The notes beneath the pieces were generated by a model. It saw nothing but the letters and a program-made list of their open reading frames with translations. It was not told where the DNA came from and did not search any database. Below, piece by piece: positions 35,509 through 43,994 of a stretch of DNA of 64,000 nucleotides; positions within the stretch are counted from its first letter, which is position 1; each line of letters starts with the position of its first letter. The DNA is from Natronococcus sp. A-GB1 (GTDB lineage: Archaea; Halobacteriota; Halobacteria; Halobacteriales; Natrialbaceae), in NCBI RefSeq assembly GCF_029688845.1, contig NZ_JARUKW010000012.1, positions 62,001-126,000 of the forward strand. The letters run 5' to 3'. The position numbers and the translations under genes are program-made.

Positions 35509-35771
35509 GTCCGAAGGATTCGTCAGGATCCGAAAAGGGGTTGGGATTGCGTGAGCAAGATCGGCAGCTCGGCGCGTTAACTCGACGCATAGTGGTGAAT
35601 CACATTGTGGGTCCGTTCAGGGGTGGCCGTGAGGTTGAGTCGGAGCGCGATATTTGAGCCCGTTTCAAGATTTGGAAAATCCGTGCATATTGTCGGAGAC
35701 ACTATTTCGATTGCCGTTGATGAGGACGAGAGGAACAGTGAGTCCGAGTTACGTTCGATGAGTACATATAC

Positions 35772-35778
35772 CATATAG
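35772..35778 (+). promoter_or_regulatory. TATA box of the proline-racemase-family gene
   Basis: CATATAG in an AT-rich stretch, centred about 25 bp before the ATG at 35800. The spacing suggests a leaderless transcript. Confidence 0.5.
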
Positions 35779-35799
35779 AAAAACGAGAGCTAGTGAACT

Positions 35800-36828
35800 A
35801 TGCTGGACCAGCCCCGGATCCCGAGTGAGCGGGATCGTATTACGACGATCGAATCGCACACAGGTGGAGAACCGCTTAGAATCATCGTTGACGGCTTTCC
35901 TGAGCTAACGGGTGAAACGATTCTCGAACGGCGTCGCTACATGCACGATGAGTACGATACGCTTCGGTCCGCACTAATGTGGGAACCACGCGGACATGCG
36001 GACATGTACGGCGCGGTTCTCACTGAACCGGTTTCCGACGAAGCCGACGTTGGTGTCCTGTTCACTACAAACAACGGCTACAGTTCGATGTGTGGGCACG
36101 GTATTATTGCGCTGGGGACGGCTCTCTTCGAGACTGGGATGCTCCCGCCGAACCAGCCCGAAGAAATCGTCGCTTTCGACACTCCCGCAGGACTCGTCAC
36201 CGCGACATCCCAAATCGAGAAGGATCGTGTGACGTCGGTTTCTTTCGAGAACGTTCCATCGTTCGCTCCGCTACTAGATCAAACCGTCACTGTTCCCGAA
36301 CTTGGCCCGGTCGAATTTGATCTCGGATACGGGGGCGCGTTCTATGCCTACTGTGATGCCGATCAGGTGGATCTGGATCTTTCACCAGATAACGCTGACG
36401 AAATAATACGCACCGGTATGGCTATCAAGCGCGCCGTTTCGGATTCTTTTGACATCAAACACCCGGTTGAAGACGATTTGAGTTTCTTGTACGGGACCGT
36501 CTTCAGAAAGGAGTCTTCCACCGAAGGGTGCGACAGCAAGAACGTGTGTGTGTTTGCAGACGGGCAAATCGACCGCTCGCCAACCGGCACCGGTGTCAGC
36601 GGCCGACTCGCTATCCAATACGCACGCGGCGACCTCGAGGTGGGTGACGAACTTGTCGTCGAGAGCATCATCGGTACGGTGTTCCGAGGAACAATCACCG
36701 GGCAAGAACCGTATGGCGGCTACGACGCGATCGTTCCGCGGATCTCCGGAAGCGCCTACGTCACTGGGCGGAACGAATTTGTGATCGATCCGGAAGATCC
36801 CTTATCCGATGGGTTCTTGATTCGATAA
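35800..36828 (+). CDS. proline racemase family, probable trans-3-hydroxy-L-proline dehydratase
   Basis: A 342-residue proline racemase-superfamily protein. The first catalytic motif is SSMCGHGIIALG with Cys near residue 98. The second, where racemases have Cys, reads DRSPTGTGVSGRLA near residue 260, with Thr in place of the second Cys. In known proteins a Cys/Thr pair marks trans-3-hydroxy-L-proline dehydratases, so that activity is favoured over racemase. ESHTGGEPLRIIVDGFP at the N-terminus is diagnostic for the family. Codon use is visibly more AT-rich than in its neighbours, which hints at acquisition. No other hydroxyproline genes are close. Confidence 0.88.
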   Translation: MLDQPRIPSERDRITTIESHTGGEPLRIIVDGFPELTGETILERRRYMHDEYDTLRSALMWEPRGHADMYGAVLTEPVSDEADVGVLFTTNNGYSSMCGHGIIALGTALFETGMLPPNQPEEIVAFDTPAGLVTATSQIEKDRVTSVSFENVPSFAPLLDQTVTVPELGPVEFDLGYGGAFYAYCDADQVDLDLSPDNADEIIRTGMAIKRAVSDSFDIKHPVEDDLSFLYGTVFRKESSTEGCDSKNVCVFADGQIDRSPTGTGVSGRLAIQYARGDLEVGDELVVESIIGTVFRGTITGQEPYGGYDAIVPRISGSAYVTGRNEFVIDPEDPLSDGFLIR

Positions 36829-36908
36829 TACGGCCTTCGATTGAGTCACGGCTGGGGTTCAGCACAGTACTGGCCTCTCCCGTCGTCTCCGGTAGTGGCG
36901 GGAAGCGA

Positions 36909-37520
36909 CTACGGGTCCAGCGCCGGCGTCGGAAACGCTCCCGTATCGGCGTTCGGGTCGTACTCCTCGAGTGCCGCCCGGACGATCTGGAACACGCCCT
37001 CTTTCCCCCAGCGGGCGGTGTTGAGCTGCAGGTCGTAGAACTCCCGCTCGTCGATGTCGATCTCGTAGTACGACTCGTAGCGGCCGGCCTCGCTAACCTC
37101 CCGGACACGCATCTCGGCCTCGGTCTCGAGACGATCCTCGATTCGCTCGAGGCGGACGTCCTCGGGGGCATCGAGCCAGATCCGCAGATCGGCGCGCTCG
37201 CCTGCGATCCAGCCCGCGAGCCGGGACTCGAGGATGAAGGGTTTGTTCGCGGTGCCCCACTTCTCCGCGATCGACTGCAGCCGCCGATCGAGCGCCCGGT
37301 CGATATCGTCCGACGCCTCCGCCTTCGCCGTCAGCTGGTTGAGGCTCATGTCGCGGTCCTCGGCGAGTTCGCGGAAGATGTCCCCACCGGAGACGTACGG
37401 ACAGCCGATCGCGTCCGAGAGGCGCTCACAGAGCGTCGTCGCGCCACAGCCCGGCGGTCCGGAGACGGTGATGAACAGTGTCGTGTCGATCTCGACGGTC
37501 GTCGTCGCACCCGTGGACAT
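36909..37520 (-). CDS. cytidylate kinase-like P-loop protein with altered Walker A
   Basis: A 203-residue protein similar to archaeal CMP kinases: SGPPGCGATTLCERL near residue 20, YVSGGDIFRELAEDRDMSLN near 42, and a late LID-like region. The P-loop reads GCGATT where kinases have GxGKST, so the lysine that holds the ATP phosphates is replaced by Ala. It is probably a paralogue of Cmk with reduced or changed nucleotide use. Haloarchaea usually have a second, standard cmk within ribosomal gene clusters, not seen in this window. Confidence 0.8.
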   Translation of the reverse strand: MSTGATTTVEIDTTLFITVSGPPGCGATTLCERLSDAIGCPYVSGGDIFRELAEDRDMSLNQLTAKAEASDDIDRALDRRLQSIAEKWGTANKPFILESRLAGWIAGERADLRIWLDAPEDVRLERIEDRLETEAEMRVREVSEAGRYESYYEIDIDEREFYDLQLNTARWGKEGVFQIVRAALEEYDPNADTGAFPTPALDP

Positions 37521-37575
37521 ACACGATCCCTCACGGGTCGACGTGAAAAGTCATCCGTTCGAGCGAAACGCGGTC

Positions 37576-38031
37576 TTAGAACCAGCCTCGCCGTTCGACC
37601 TCGATATCGACGTCCTCGAGGGACGGCTCGTCCTCGAGGCCGGTGACGGCGTCGACCTGGGCCTCGGCTCCGCTCGACGCCACCAGCGTCATCCCGTCCT
37701 CGTAGGGGGCCTCCGCGTCGTCCCAGTCGATCTCGAGTTTCGCCCGTCTGAACCGCGTTCCGGTGACGAGCCGGATCCTCTCGACGGCCTCGAGGGGAAC
37801 CGAGAAGTTCCGCTCGTCGAGGGACTCGAGCTCCGCGGGCGCGCTGTCGGCGACGAGCGCACGGTCGCGTTCGCCCATGTCGGCCCGCAGCAGCATCGAG
37901 CGGTAGGATTCGCCGACGAAACAGCAGAGCAGTCGCTCGTCGGTGACCACCAGCTCCCAGAACTCGATCGAGTTCGGGCGCTGGCGGATCCAGTGGGTGA
38001 ATCTCGCGATCGGCTCCTCGGTCGCGGTCAT
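37576..38031 (-). CDS. conserved hypothetical protein, PH-like fold possible
   Basis: A 151-residue soluble protein. The alternation of strands in EFWELVVTDERLLCCFVGES and FSVPLEAVERIRLVTGTRFR followed by a Trp-rich end recalls PH-type or GRAM-like domains of small haloarchaeal proteins. Its ATG at 38031 overlaps the TGA of the SSS symporter gene by one base (TGATG), so the two are translated in coupling. That placement hints at a link with the transporter. Confidence 0.65.
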   Translation of the reverse strand: MTATEEPIARFTHWIRQRPNSIEFWELVVTDERLLCCFVGESYRSMLLRADMGERDRALVADSAPAELESLDERNFSVPLEAVERIRLVTGTRFRRAKLEIDWDDAEAPYEDGMTLVASSGAEAQVDAVTGLEDEPSLEDVDIEVERRGWF

Positions 38032-39629
38032 CACCGTTCGAACAGGGCGTGCAGGTCAGCGGGTAGTTCGCGTCCCTTTTGGGTGGCGATCGAGACGAAG
38101 ACGAAGACGGCCATCGTCACGAGCAGCGAGATCGCCTCCGCGGGGACCTCCGGCGGGTACGGGTAGGTCGCCATCACAACGTTCTCGCTGACCCAGTTGA
38201 GCCAGCCCGCGTCGACGATCGCCGCGGCCTCGGGCACGACGTTGTAAATGATGTTGTACAGCATGCCGACCACGAGGGCGGCGATCGCCCCCTCTTTGGT
38301 CGCCCCCTTCCAGTTCAACCCGAAGACGGCCACCGGAACGAACGCGGCGGCGAAGAAGCCCCAGCTGATCGCGCCGAGGATGCCGACCAGCGCGTCGGAG
38401 TAGAAGACGACGATCGTCGACAGCACCGTCAGCCCCGCCAGCGCGCCCTGCGTGACCCGGAGCTCGGTCTTCGGGTCGGTGATCGGCCTGCCGAGCGCTC
38501 GCGGGATGTCCCGTGAGATCGCGGCCGCGCCGATGTTTAGGAACGAGTCGCTGGTCGACATGATCGCCGCCAGAAGCGCCGCGAGGATCAGCCCGGCGAC
38601 GATGCTTCCAGTGTGATCGAGGACGAAGACCGGTCCGACCTCCGAGGCCGAGAACGTCGCCTCGCGCTGGCCGGCCTCGACCATCGCGCGCATCGAGAGG
38701 CCAGCGGAAAAGGCGATCAGGCTCGAGATCGCGTAGGAGATCGCCGCGATCGGGGCACCCCACTTGAGGATCGTGAGGTTGCGGCTCATGTAGAACTTCG
38801 TGATCAGGTGGGGTTGGCCGGCCGCGCCGACCGAGAACAGCACCCACCAGGCGATCCCGACGAGGACGGCGGTCGTGGCCCCGCCCATTGCGCCGAACGG
38901 CGAGATGAGGTTCGGATCCGTGGTCGCCAGGTTCTGGGAGATGTTCTCCATCCCGCCACCGAACGAGATCGCGTACGCGAAGACGAACACGGCGCCGACG
39001 ACCATCGTGATCGCCTGCAGGAAGTCCGTCCAGACGCCCGCGATCATCCCGCCGAGCATACAGTACAGCAGCAGGATTAGCGCGCCCCCGAACAGGCCCC
39101 ACAGCACGGGGATGCCGAAGATCGCCCGCATGACGAACTGCAGCGCCGCCAGATTGACCGCCAGGTAGGCGACGACGCCGAGTGCGACGGCGACGCCGCT
39201 GAGCCCGCGAACCCAGTCGCTCTCGTAGCGGACGTACATCGCGTCGGGAAGGGTCAACACGTTCCGGATGTCGGCGATCAGGCGCATCCGTTTTGCCAGG
39301 ACGGCCCACGTCAGCAGGAAGCCAAGCGGCGCAGTAAAGAAGATCCACAGCGCGGTCGTCCCGAACTCGTAGACAAGTTCGGGACCGCCGATGAAGCCGA
39401 ACCCGGACTGGATCACCGAGAACGCCGTCAGCGCGAGGACCCAGGTGCCGATGCTCTTGCCTGTGATCAGGAAGTCGCTGGTCGATTCCGTTCGCATCCA
39501 GCCCCAGATACCGATCAGGAGGACGATCAGCAGGTACGCCGCGCCGAAGCCGAGGATGATCGGGTCGTCCGCGACGGGGATCCCGTCCTGCTGAAGGACG
39601 GTTCCGGCGGCTCCGAGGACGCTACTCAT
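38031..39629 (-). CDS. sodium:solute symporter (SSS/PutP family)
   Basis: Na+-coupled transporter of 532 residues with about 13 membrane segments. Family marks include GKSIGTWVLALTAFSVIQSG near residue 55, the Na2-site region GGMIAGVWTDFLQAITMVVG near residue 180, and LAALLAAIMSTSDSFLNIGA near residue 355. The start at 39629 avoids four extra residues at an upstream codon. A four-helix membrane partner is encoded directly upstream with an 8-bp overlap, as in the PanF/YhdT arrangement. Substrate not readable; pantothenate, proline or small organic acids are possible. Confidence 0.92.
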   Translation of the reverse strand: MSSVLGAAGTVLQQDGIPVADDPIILGFGAAYLLIVLLIGIWGWMRTESTSDFLITGKSIGTWVLALTAFSVIQSGFGFIGGPELVYEFGTTALWIFFTAPLGFLLTWAVLAKRMRLIADIRNVLTLPDAMYVRYESDWVRGLSGVAVALGVVAYLAVNLAALQFVMRAIFGIPVLWGLFGGALILLLYCMLGGMIAGVWTDFLQAITMVVGAVFVFAYAISFGGGMENISQNLATTDPNLISPFGAMGGATTAVLVGIAWWVLFSVGAAGQPHLITKFYMSRNLTILKWGAPIAAISYAISSLIAFSAGLSMRAMVEAGQREATFSASEVGPVFVLDHTGSIVAGLILAALLAAIMSTSDSFLNIGAAAISRDIPRALGRPITDPKTELRVTQGALAGLTVLSTIVVFYSDALVGILGAISWGFFAAAFVPVAVFGLNWKGATKEGAIAALVVGMLYNIIYNVVPEAAAIVDAGWLNWVSENVVMATYPYPPEVPAEAISLLVTMAVFVFVSIATQKGRELPADLHALFER

Positions 39630-40122
39630 CGGTCGACTCACCTCCGTCGGTCGCCTCTACGGTCTGTGTGGGTTGTTCGGGTGCGAGCGGGAGCGACTCC
39701 CCTCGCTGCGCCTCGCGGGCGTCCTCGAGGATGCCCTCGACGATCTCCTCGCTTGCAACCCGATCGAACAGCAGCGAGTAGTAGACCGCACAGGTCAGGG
39801 GCAACAGCCAGATGAACCCGAAGTAGATCAGCGTCGACGTCGGCACGCCCAGCACGTAGCTGTAGTCGGTGACGCCGGGCTCCCAGGTTAGCCAGATCCC
39901 GGCCAGGCCAGCGACGAAGAACGCGCCGAGGATGCCGATCAGTCCGGTGTAGGGCGCGAGATCGAGTTCGGACCCGTTGCGTTCGATCGTCGCGACCGCG
40001 AACACCGCCAGGATGGTCGCCGCACCAACAAACGAGAACACGCGGTACAGTCCCAGCGCCGCCGTGACGAGTGCGACCACCGAGAGCACGCCGATCACCG
40101 TCATCGTCGTGTTCCGCGTCAT
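39622..40122 (-). CDS. small membrane partner of the SSS symporter
   Basis: A 166-residue protein with four to five membrane helices (for example VIGVLSVVALVTAALGLYRV and LIYFGFIWLLPLTCAVYYSL) and a polar C-terminal tail. Its stop codon lies inside the symporter's first codons (8-bp overlap), so translation is coupled. In other prokaryotes SSS transporters are preceded by a small membrane protein of similar size (DUF997, DUF4212 types), which supports a subunit role. The exact family is not clear. Confidence 0.72.
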   Translation of the reverse strand: MTRNTTMTVIGVLSVVALVTAALGLYRVFSFVGAATILAVFAVATIERNGSELDLAPYTGLIGILGAFFVAGLAGIWLTWEPGVTDYSYVLGVPTSTLIYFGFIWLLPLTCAVYYSLLFDRVASEEIVEGILEDAREAQRGESLPLAPEQPTQTVEATDGGESTDE

Positions 40123-40391
40123 TGGTCGCTCACCCCTCGCTCGAGTCGTCGGTCCGGCCGTCCGCCGACGGTCTCGACGTGTTGCCCGCGTCCCCCGCGG
40201 AGCCCCCTCGGGACCGGCCGCGCTCGGCCGACCCGTAGCTTTCTATCACAAATCATCATCCTATTACACACAGTAGATTGCCGAGAAGGTGGTCGTTAAC
40301 ATGTTAAACTCCGTCGCCCCTCCTCGAAAGGAGCCGCTCACGGCGGGGCCGAAAAGTAATACTGACGGTCGCTCGGTCCCGAGAACCGAGC

Positions 40392-40865
40392 GTGAACCGC
40401 CGCAGGGTACTGCAGTCCGCCGGGACCGTCGCGCTCGTCGGTCTCGCGGGCTGTATCGACGGCGTCCAGGACCACTTCACGGGGAGCCTCCAGAGCCCGG
40501 TTCCGGTCGAGATCACCAACGAGGGGGATCGCCCGTACGACGTGAGCCTCGACGCCGTGGCTCGAGGCAACGGCCGGGAGAGCTACGAGGAAGCGTTCAC
40601 TATCACGCCCGGCGAGCGCGTCGCTCCACCTCACATTGAGGGCGAAGATCAGCAGTTTCGCGTCACCCGACACGGCGACGACGAGGTCGACGATCTGGTG
40701 GAGATGGGGACGATCACCGACGAGACGGATCTCGTGTTGATCAGCCTCTACGAGGACGAGATCGACCTTGAGATCATCGAGGACGAGGAGGAAGCCGAGG
40801 AGGAACAGGAGGAACTCGAAGAGGAACACGACGACGGATCCGACGACGACGCGAATCAGGGGTAG
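40392..40865 (+). CDS. Tat-exported lipoprotein
   Basis: A 157-residue protein with a twin-arginine lipoprotein signal: MNRRRVLQSAGTVALVGLAG then C, giving a lipobox at residues 18-21. The mature domain (residues about 35-120) looks like a beta-sandwich (VPVEITNEGDRPYDVSLDAV), and the end is a run of Glu/Asp with a DDGSDDD tail. GTG at 40392 is the only start that includes the twin arginines. It is convergent with the E1-like/YcaO gene, overlapping it by 10 bp. Function unknown. Confidence 0.82.
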   Translation: MNRRRVLQSAGTVALVGLAGCIDGVQDHFTGSLQSPVPVEITNEGDRPYDVSLDAVARGNGRESYEEAFTITPGERVAPPHIEGEDQQFRVTRHGDDEVDDLVEMGTITDETDLVLISLYEDEIDLEIIEDEEEAEEEQEELEEEHDDGSDDDANQG

Positions 40866-42595
40866 GGGTGGAACGGTCGCTCGAGTGCGGGCTCGAACCC
40901 GAGCTCGGCCGGCACTGCTCGGGCGCGCTCCCCGAAGAACGACTCCCGGGTGAACAGCGGTTGGGCACCGGGGACGACGACTCGCACGCCCTCGAAGCCC
41001 AGCCCCTCGACGTCGCGGGTCGTCAGTCGCGCTGCGTGGGGCTCCAGTCCGGCGTCGACCGTTCGTGCGACGAGCTCCTCGAGTGCCTCGCGGCCGGTCG
41101 GAACCGGATCGGGCCCGACGCTCGCCGCGGGAACCGTCCGATCGACGTCGACGAACGTCTGTGCGGGGTCGGGGAACGAGGCGTACTCACCGATCGCGGC
41201 CGAGGCCTCGGCGGCCTCCTCGCGACCGAGCCCGCGCAGCTCCATCCAGTTCTGTAGCGCCTCCGCCAGCGCCGCCGTCGCCGCCTCAGTGGCGTCGAGC
41301 CCGGCCGCCGAGCCCGCGGCGAACGCCGGCCACTCGGTCTCGCCGTCGCCGTCTGCGGACTCGCGGTGGACCGCAACCGCGACCACGGGAACGTCGACGT
41401 CCTGAGTGACGAGCATCGGCGTCACTATAAGCCCCTCGCTCGCCGCGCGGCGCTCGAGATCTGCGAACGTCTCGCTCTCGACGGCGAGTCCGAGCGGGTC
41501 GAACGTCGAGTACCAGGCAAGCATCGTCGCGTCGCGCTCTATGACCTCCGTCAGCCCCGACAGCAGGGCGTCGACCGTCGAGGACCCGAGCCCGAGCCCG
41601 GTCGTGATCGCGGGGACGAGTCGCTCGCCGGGCTGGGGAAACTGGACGGCCGCAGCCGGCAGGAAGGTCCGCTCGCCCGTCTCGAGGTTCTCGCCCTCGA
41701 CCCAGCGGTGCTCCTCGCTTGGATCGTACTTGGGGACGTCGTCGGGTCGAACGAGGTCCGTTGGTGAGACCGCGCGCTCGAGGTCGGCCTCGCTCGCGTG
41801 CTCGAACTCGCTATCCCGGTAGACGCCAGCACAGTAGCGCTCGAGCCCCTCGCCAACGGCCTTCATCAGCGCCGCGTTCCAGTCTGGATCGACCCCCGCC
41901 GCCTGGTTGGCCGCGCTGACGTCGCTGTACCCGCTCGTGTCGGCCGTCGTCGCGAGGTAGTACGGCGCGGGGAACGATTCGACCTCGCCGATCGTACTGA
42001 CGATCCCGACCCGGTCGTCGATCGCCTGGTCGGCGTGCTCGACGGCGTGTTCGAGGTCGAACGGCTCGTCGTCGCGCTCGAGCGATCGGTCCCGCTCGCC
42101 GCCGCAGACACAGCCCGGGACCGGGAGAACGCGCCGTCGGCTGTGGGGGACCTCGACGACGTGGCCGATGACCGACCGCTCCTCGCCCGACAGCACCCGT
42201 ACACACTCCCGACCCGCCAGCGCCCCGGCGAACCGGGCCGCGCTCGAGTCGGCGCTGGGCTCGTCCTCAGCGGACTCGAGGTGTGACTCGACGCGGGCGC
42301 GCAGACAGTCGAAACAGCCCGTCGCGGGGGCGAACCCGGAGACGGCGGCGTCCAGTTCCGCAATCGGGTGGCCGCCGACGCCGCCGATCTCGACGGCGAT
42401 CCAGGGGGTCCCCCCCGCCAGCGCCGCCTCGTTCGCCTGCTCGAACGTCGCCGCGCCGGCGACGTCGCTGACGACGGCAAAACGGGCGTCCTCGAGGGCT
42501 GCCGGTCCGGTCGAACGGACCGAGACGTCGACGTCCTCGAGCGCGGTCTCGACGGCGTCGCGAACGGGATTCTCACCGACGACGGAAACGTGCAT
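40856..42595 (-). CDS. E1-like/YcaO fusion cyclodehydratase-type protein
   Basis: A 579-residue fusion. The N-terminal 200 residues look like an E1-like/Ocin-ThiF leader-binding domain with a Cys4 zinc site: CFDC at 94-97 and GCVCG at 161-165. The rest is a YcaO ATP-using domain: ALMKAVGEGLERYCA, SGLTEVIERDATMLAWYS and ALAEALQNWMEL hold the Glu and Gln residues that bind Mg-ATP. It ends RPFHPYP, a PxxPxP tail like that needed by azoline-forming YcaO enzymes. Such proteins turn Cys/Ser/Thr of a peptide into thiazoline or oxazoline. No dehydrogenase, export or obvious precursor gene is adjacent, so the substrate is unknown. The start at 42595 is the ATG directly before the Rossmann-like strand. 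Confidence 0.88.
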   Translation of the reverse strand: MHVSVVGENPVRDAVETALEDVDVSVRSTGPAALEDARFAVVSDVAGAATFEQANEAALAGGTPWIAVEIGGVGGHPIAELDAAVSGFAPATGCFDCLRARVESHLESAEDEPSADSSAARFAGALAGRECVRVLSGEERSVIGHVVEVPHSRRRVLPVPGCVCGGERDRSLERDDEPFDLEHAVEHADQAIDDRVGIVSTIGEVESFPAPYYLATTADTSGYSDVSAANQAAGVDPDWNAALMKAVGEGLERYCAGVYRDSEFEHASEADLERAVSPTDLVRPDDVPKYDPSEEHRWVEGENLETGERTFLPAAAVQFPQPGERLVPAITTGLGLGSSTVDALLSGLTEVIERDATMLAWYSTFDPLGLAVESETFADLERRAASEGLIVTPMLVTQDVDVPVVAVAVHRESADGDGETEWPAFAAGSAAGLDATEAATAALAEALQNWMELRGLGREEAAEASAAIGEYASFPDPAQTFVDVDRTVPAASVGPDPVPTGREALEELVARTVDAGLEPHAARLTTRDVEGLGFEGVRVVVPGAQPLFTRESFFGERARAVPAELGFEPALERPFHPYP

Positions 42596-43002
42596 ATCGG
42601 ATCGTCGTACGGTCTGCTGTAAGTCATTTCCGGAGCAACCGCGGGACGACGTCAGATCGCATCGAAACACGGGTCCAGCGGATGGCCGCACACGTTCTGT
42701 CTTCTGTCTGGGCCGCAGATCTGAATGGGTCGGTTCGTTACGTAAGTAGGCCCACGTACCTTTTTCCGCCTCGGGATTCCTCACTGCGTTCGGAACCGCT
42801 CGGCGCAAAAATCTACGCTAAAAAGGCCGCTCGCTTCCCGCTGGTCGCTCGCGGGTGCTGCGCTTGTGATACTACCGCGGTGGTACCGCCTTCGCCTGTG
42901 CGTAACGCAACGTTCACACGAGGTTCTGAGAAAACCGCACTATCAACTACCGATCCAGCCGAGCGTCTCACGACGGGCGGTGGAAAACGCCGCGCTCGAG
43001 GA
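42596..43002. other. 400-bp stretch with no gene seen
   Basis: No convincing coding frame. It includes AT-rich blocks that may hold the promoter of the YcaO gene, and a near-palindrome at 42870-42885 (TACTAC-CGCG-GTGGTA) similar to one at 3797-3812. Nothing else recognisable is present. Confidence 0.4.
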
Positions 43003-43440
43003 CTACTCCTCGTCTCGTAGGCGCTCGAGGACCTCCTCGGCGTTGTCGACGGCCTGTTCCTTCTTGGCGGGGTAGGCCTCGACCTTCGCCCGGAAGGTGA
43101 TTCCCTCGCCGAGACGGACTTCCTCGCCGAAGGCGGCCTGCTTGTCCAGTCGCAAGAAGAGCTCGGTGTTCTCGGTGACGCGGTCGTCGAGCTCGTCGAG
43201 GAGGCCGTCGAGCTCCTCGAGGTCGGCGAGCCGCGAGAGGACGTGGCGCACGTCGTCGGCGTTCTCGACGCGGGCCGACAGCACCAGGATGCGGTCGCCG
43301 TAGTGGCCCTCGCTCTCGACACGTTCGATCTCGAACTCCTCGGGGAGGAAGGTTCGAAGCGCCTGCTCGACGCGTTTCTCGTCCTCGGTGGCGTAGCAAA
43401 ACGCCCGCAAGTCGACGTAGTGAAGGGGTATCTGTGGCAT
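43003..43440 (-). CDS. RNA-binding protein of the archaeal DUF54/COG1931 family
   Basis: A 145-residue protein opening PQIPLHYVDLRAFCYATEDE, characteristic of this archaeal family, followed by two beta-alpha-beta units (EIERVESEGHYGDRILVLSA and DLEELDGLLDELDDRVTENT). Structures of relatives place it with ribosomal-L5-like or exosome-linked RNA binders. The ATG at 43440 is taken because the conserved region begins with it. It ends a short same-strand run of small genes (43003-43949). Confidence 0.88.
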   Translation of the reverse strand: MPQIPLHYVDLRAFCYATEDEKRVEQALRTFLPEEFEIERVESEGHYGDRILVLSARVENADDVRHVLSRLADLEELDGLLDELDDRVTENTELFLRLDKQAAFGEEVRLGEGITFRAKVEAYPAKKEQAVDNAEEVLERLRDEE

Positions 43441-43501
43441 CTGCGGGTACAGTGCGGATCGCTGGTTCCGGAGGACGACCGTCGGGTCGCCTCGGTCGGG
43501 T

Positions 43502-43708
43502 TTACTCCTCGTCTTCGTCCTCGTCGCCGCCGTCGGCCGCCTCGAGGGAGTCCTCGGGGACACCGGTCTCCTGGCCGTCCTCGAAGCTGATCGTGTAGGT
43601 GACGTCGCCGAACATCGACTCCATCGTCTGGGTGATGGTGCCGGTCTCGCCGTCGAACTCGCTGTGCTCGTCGTGCAGAACGACGTCGTCGTCTTTCTCG
43701 AAGCTCAT
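43502..43708 (-). CDS. small acidic protein with SH3/KOW-like barrel
   Basis: A 68-residue protein. DDDVVLHDEHSEFDGETGTI followed by TQTMESMFGDVTYTISFEDG resembles the short SH3-like barrel of DUF1918 or KOW domains, ending with a run of Asp/Glu. It lies 61 bp upstream of the DUF54 RNA-binding gene on the same strand. Possible RNA contact is an inference. Confidence 0.75.
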   Translation of the reverse strand: MSFEKDDDVVLHDEHSEFDGETGTITQTMESMFGDVTYTISFEDGQETGVPEDSLEAADGGDEDEDEE

Positions 43709-43775
43709 AGTGGCCGTTCCCCGGCGCGGGGTAAAAAGGGACTGATTCGCCACGGAGGAGCCGGTGCCGGGCCGG

Positions 43776-43949
43776 CTACCGCATGCTTTCGAGGGCGTAG
43801 ACGGTGTCGGACATGAGCCACGCGTCGTCGTTTTCGGCGTCTTCGATGCTCAGGGCGAAAAACGAATCCCGACCGTCGTCGACAGTGATTCGGTAGCTTT
43901 CGCTCCGCAGCTCGGTCGTTCGCTCGGGCGGCGTCGGGTCGGCGGTCAC
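43776..43949 (-). CDS. small acidic haloarchaeal protein
   Basis: A 57-residue frame from GTG at 43949: TADPTPPERTTELRSESYRI then TVDDGRDSFFALSIEDAEND, ending LMSDTVYALESMR. The strand-like pattern and strong acidic bias look like a real haloarchaeal small protein. It is too short for many gene callers. Family not recognised. Confidence 0.5.
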   Translation of the reverse strand: MTADPTPPERTTELRSESYRITVDDGRDSFFALSIEDAENDDAWLMSDTVYALESMR

Positions 43950-43994
43950 ACCCAGAACTCGGCAATCCGGAGGGATAACTGGCCCGGTTCGCGG

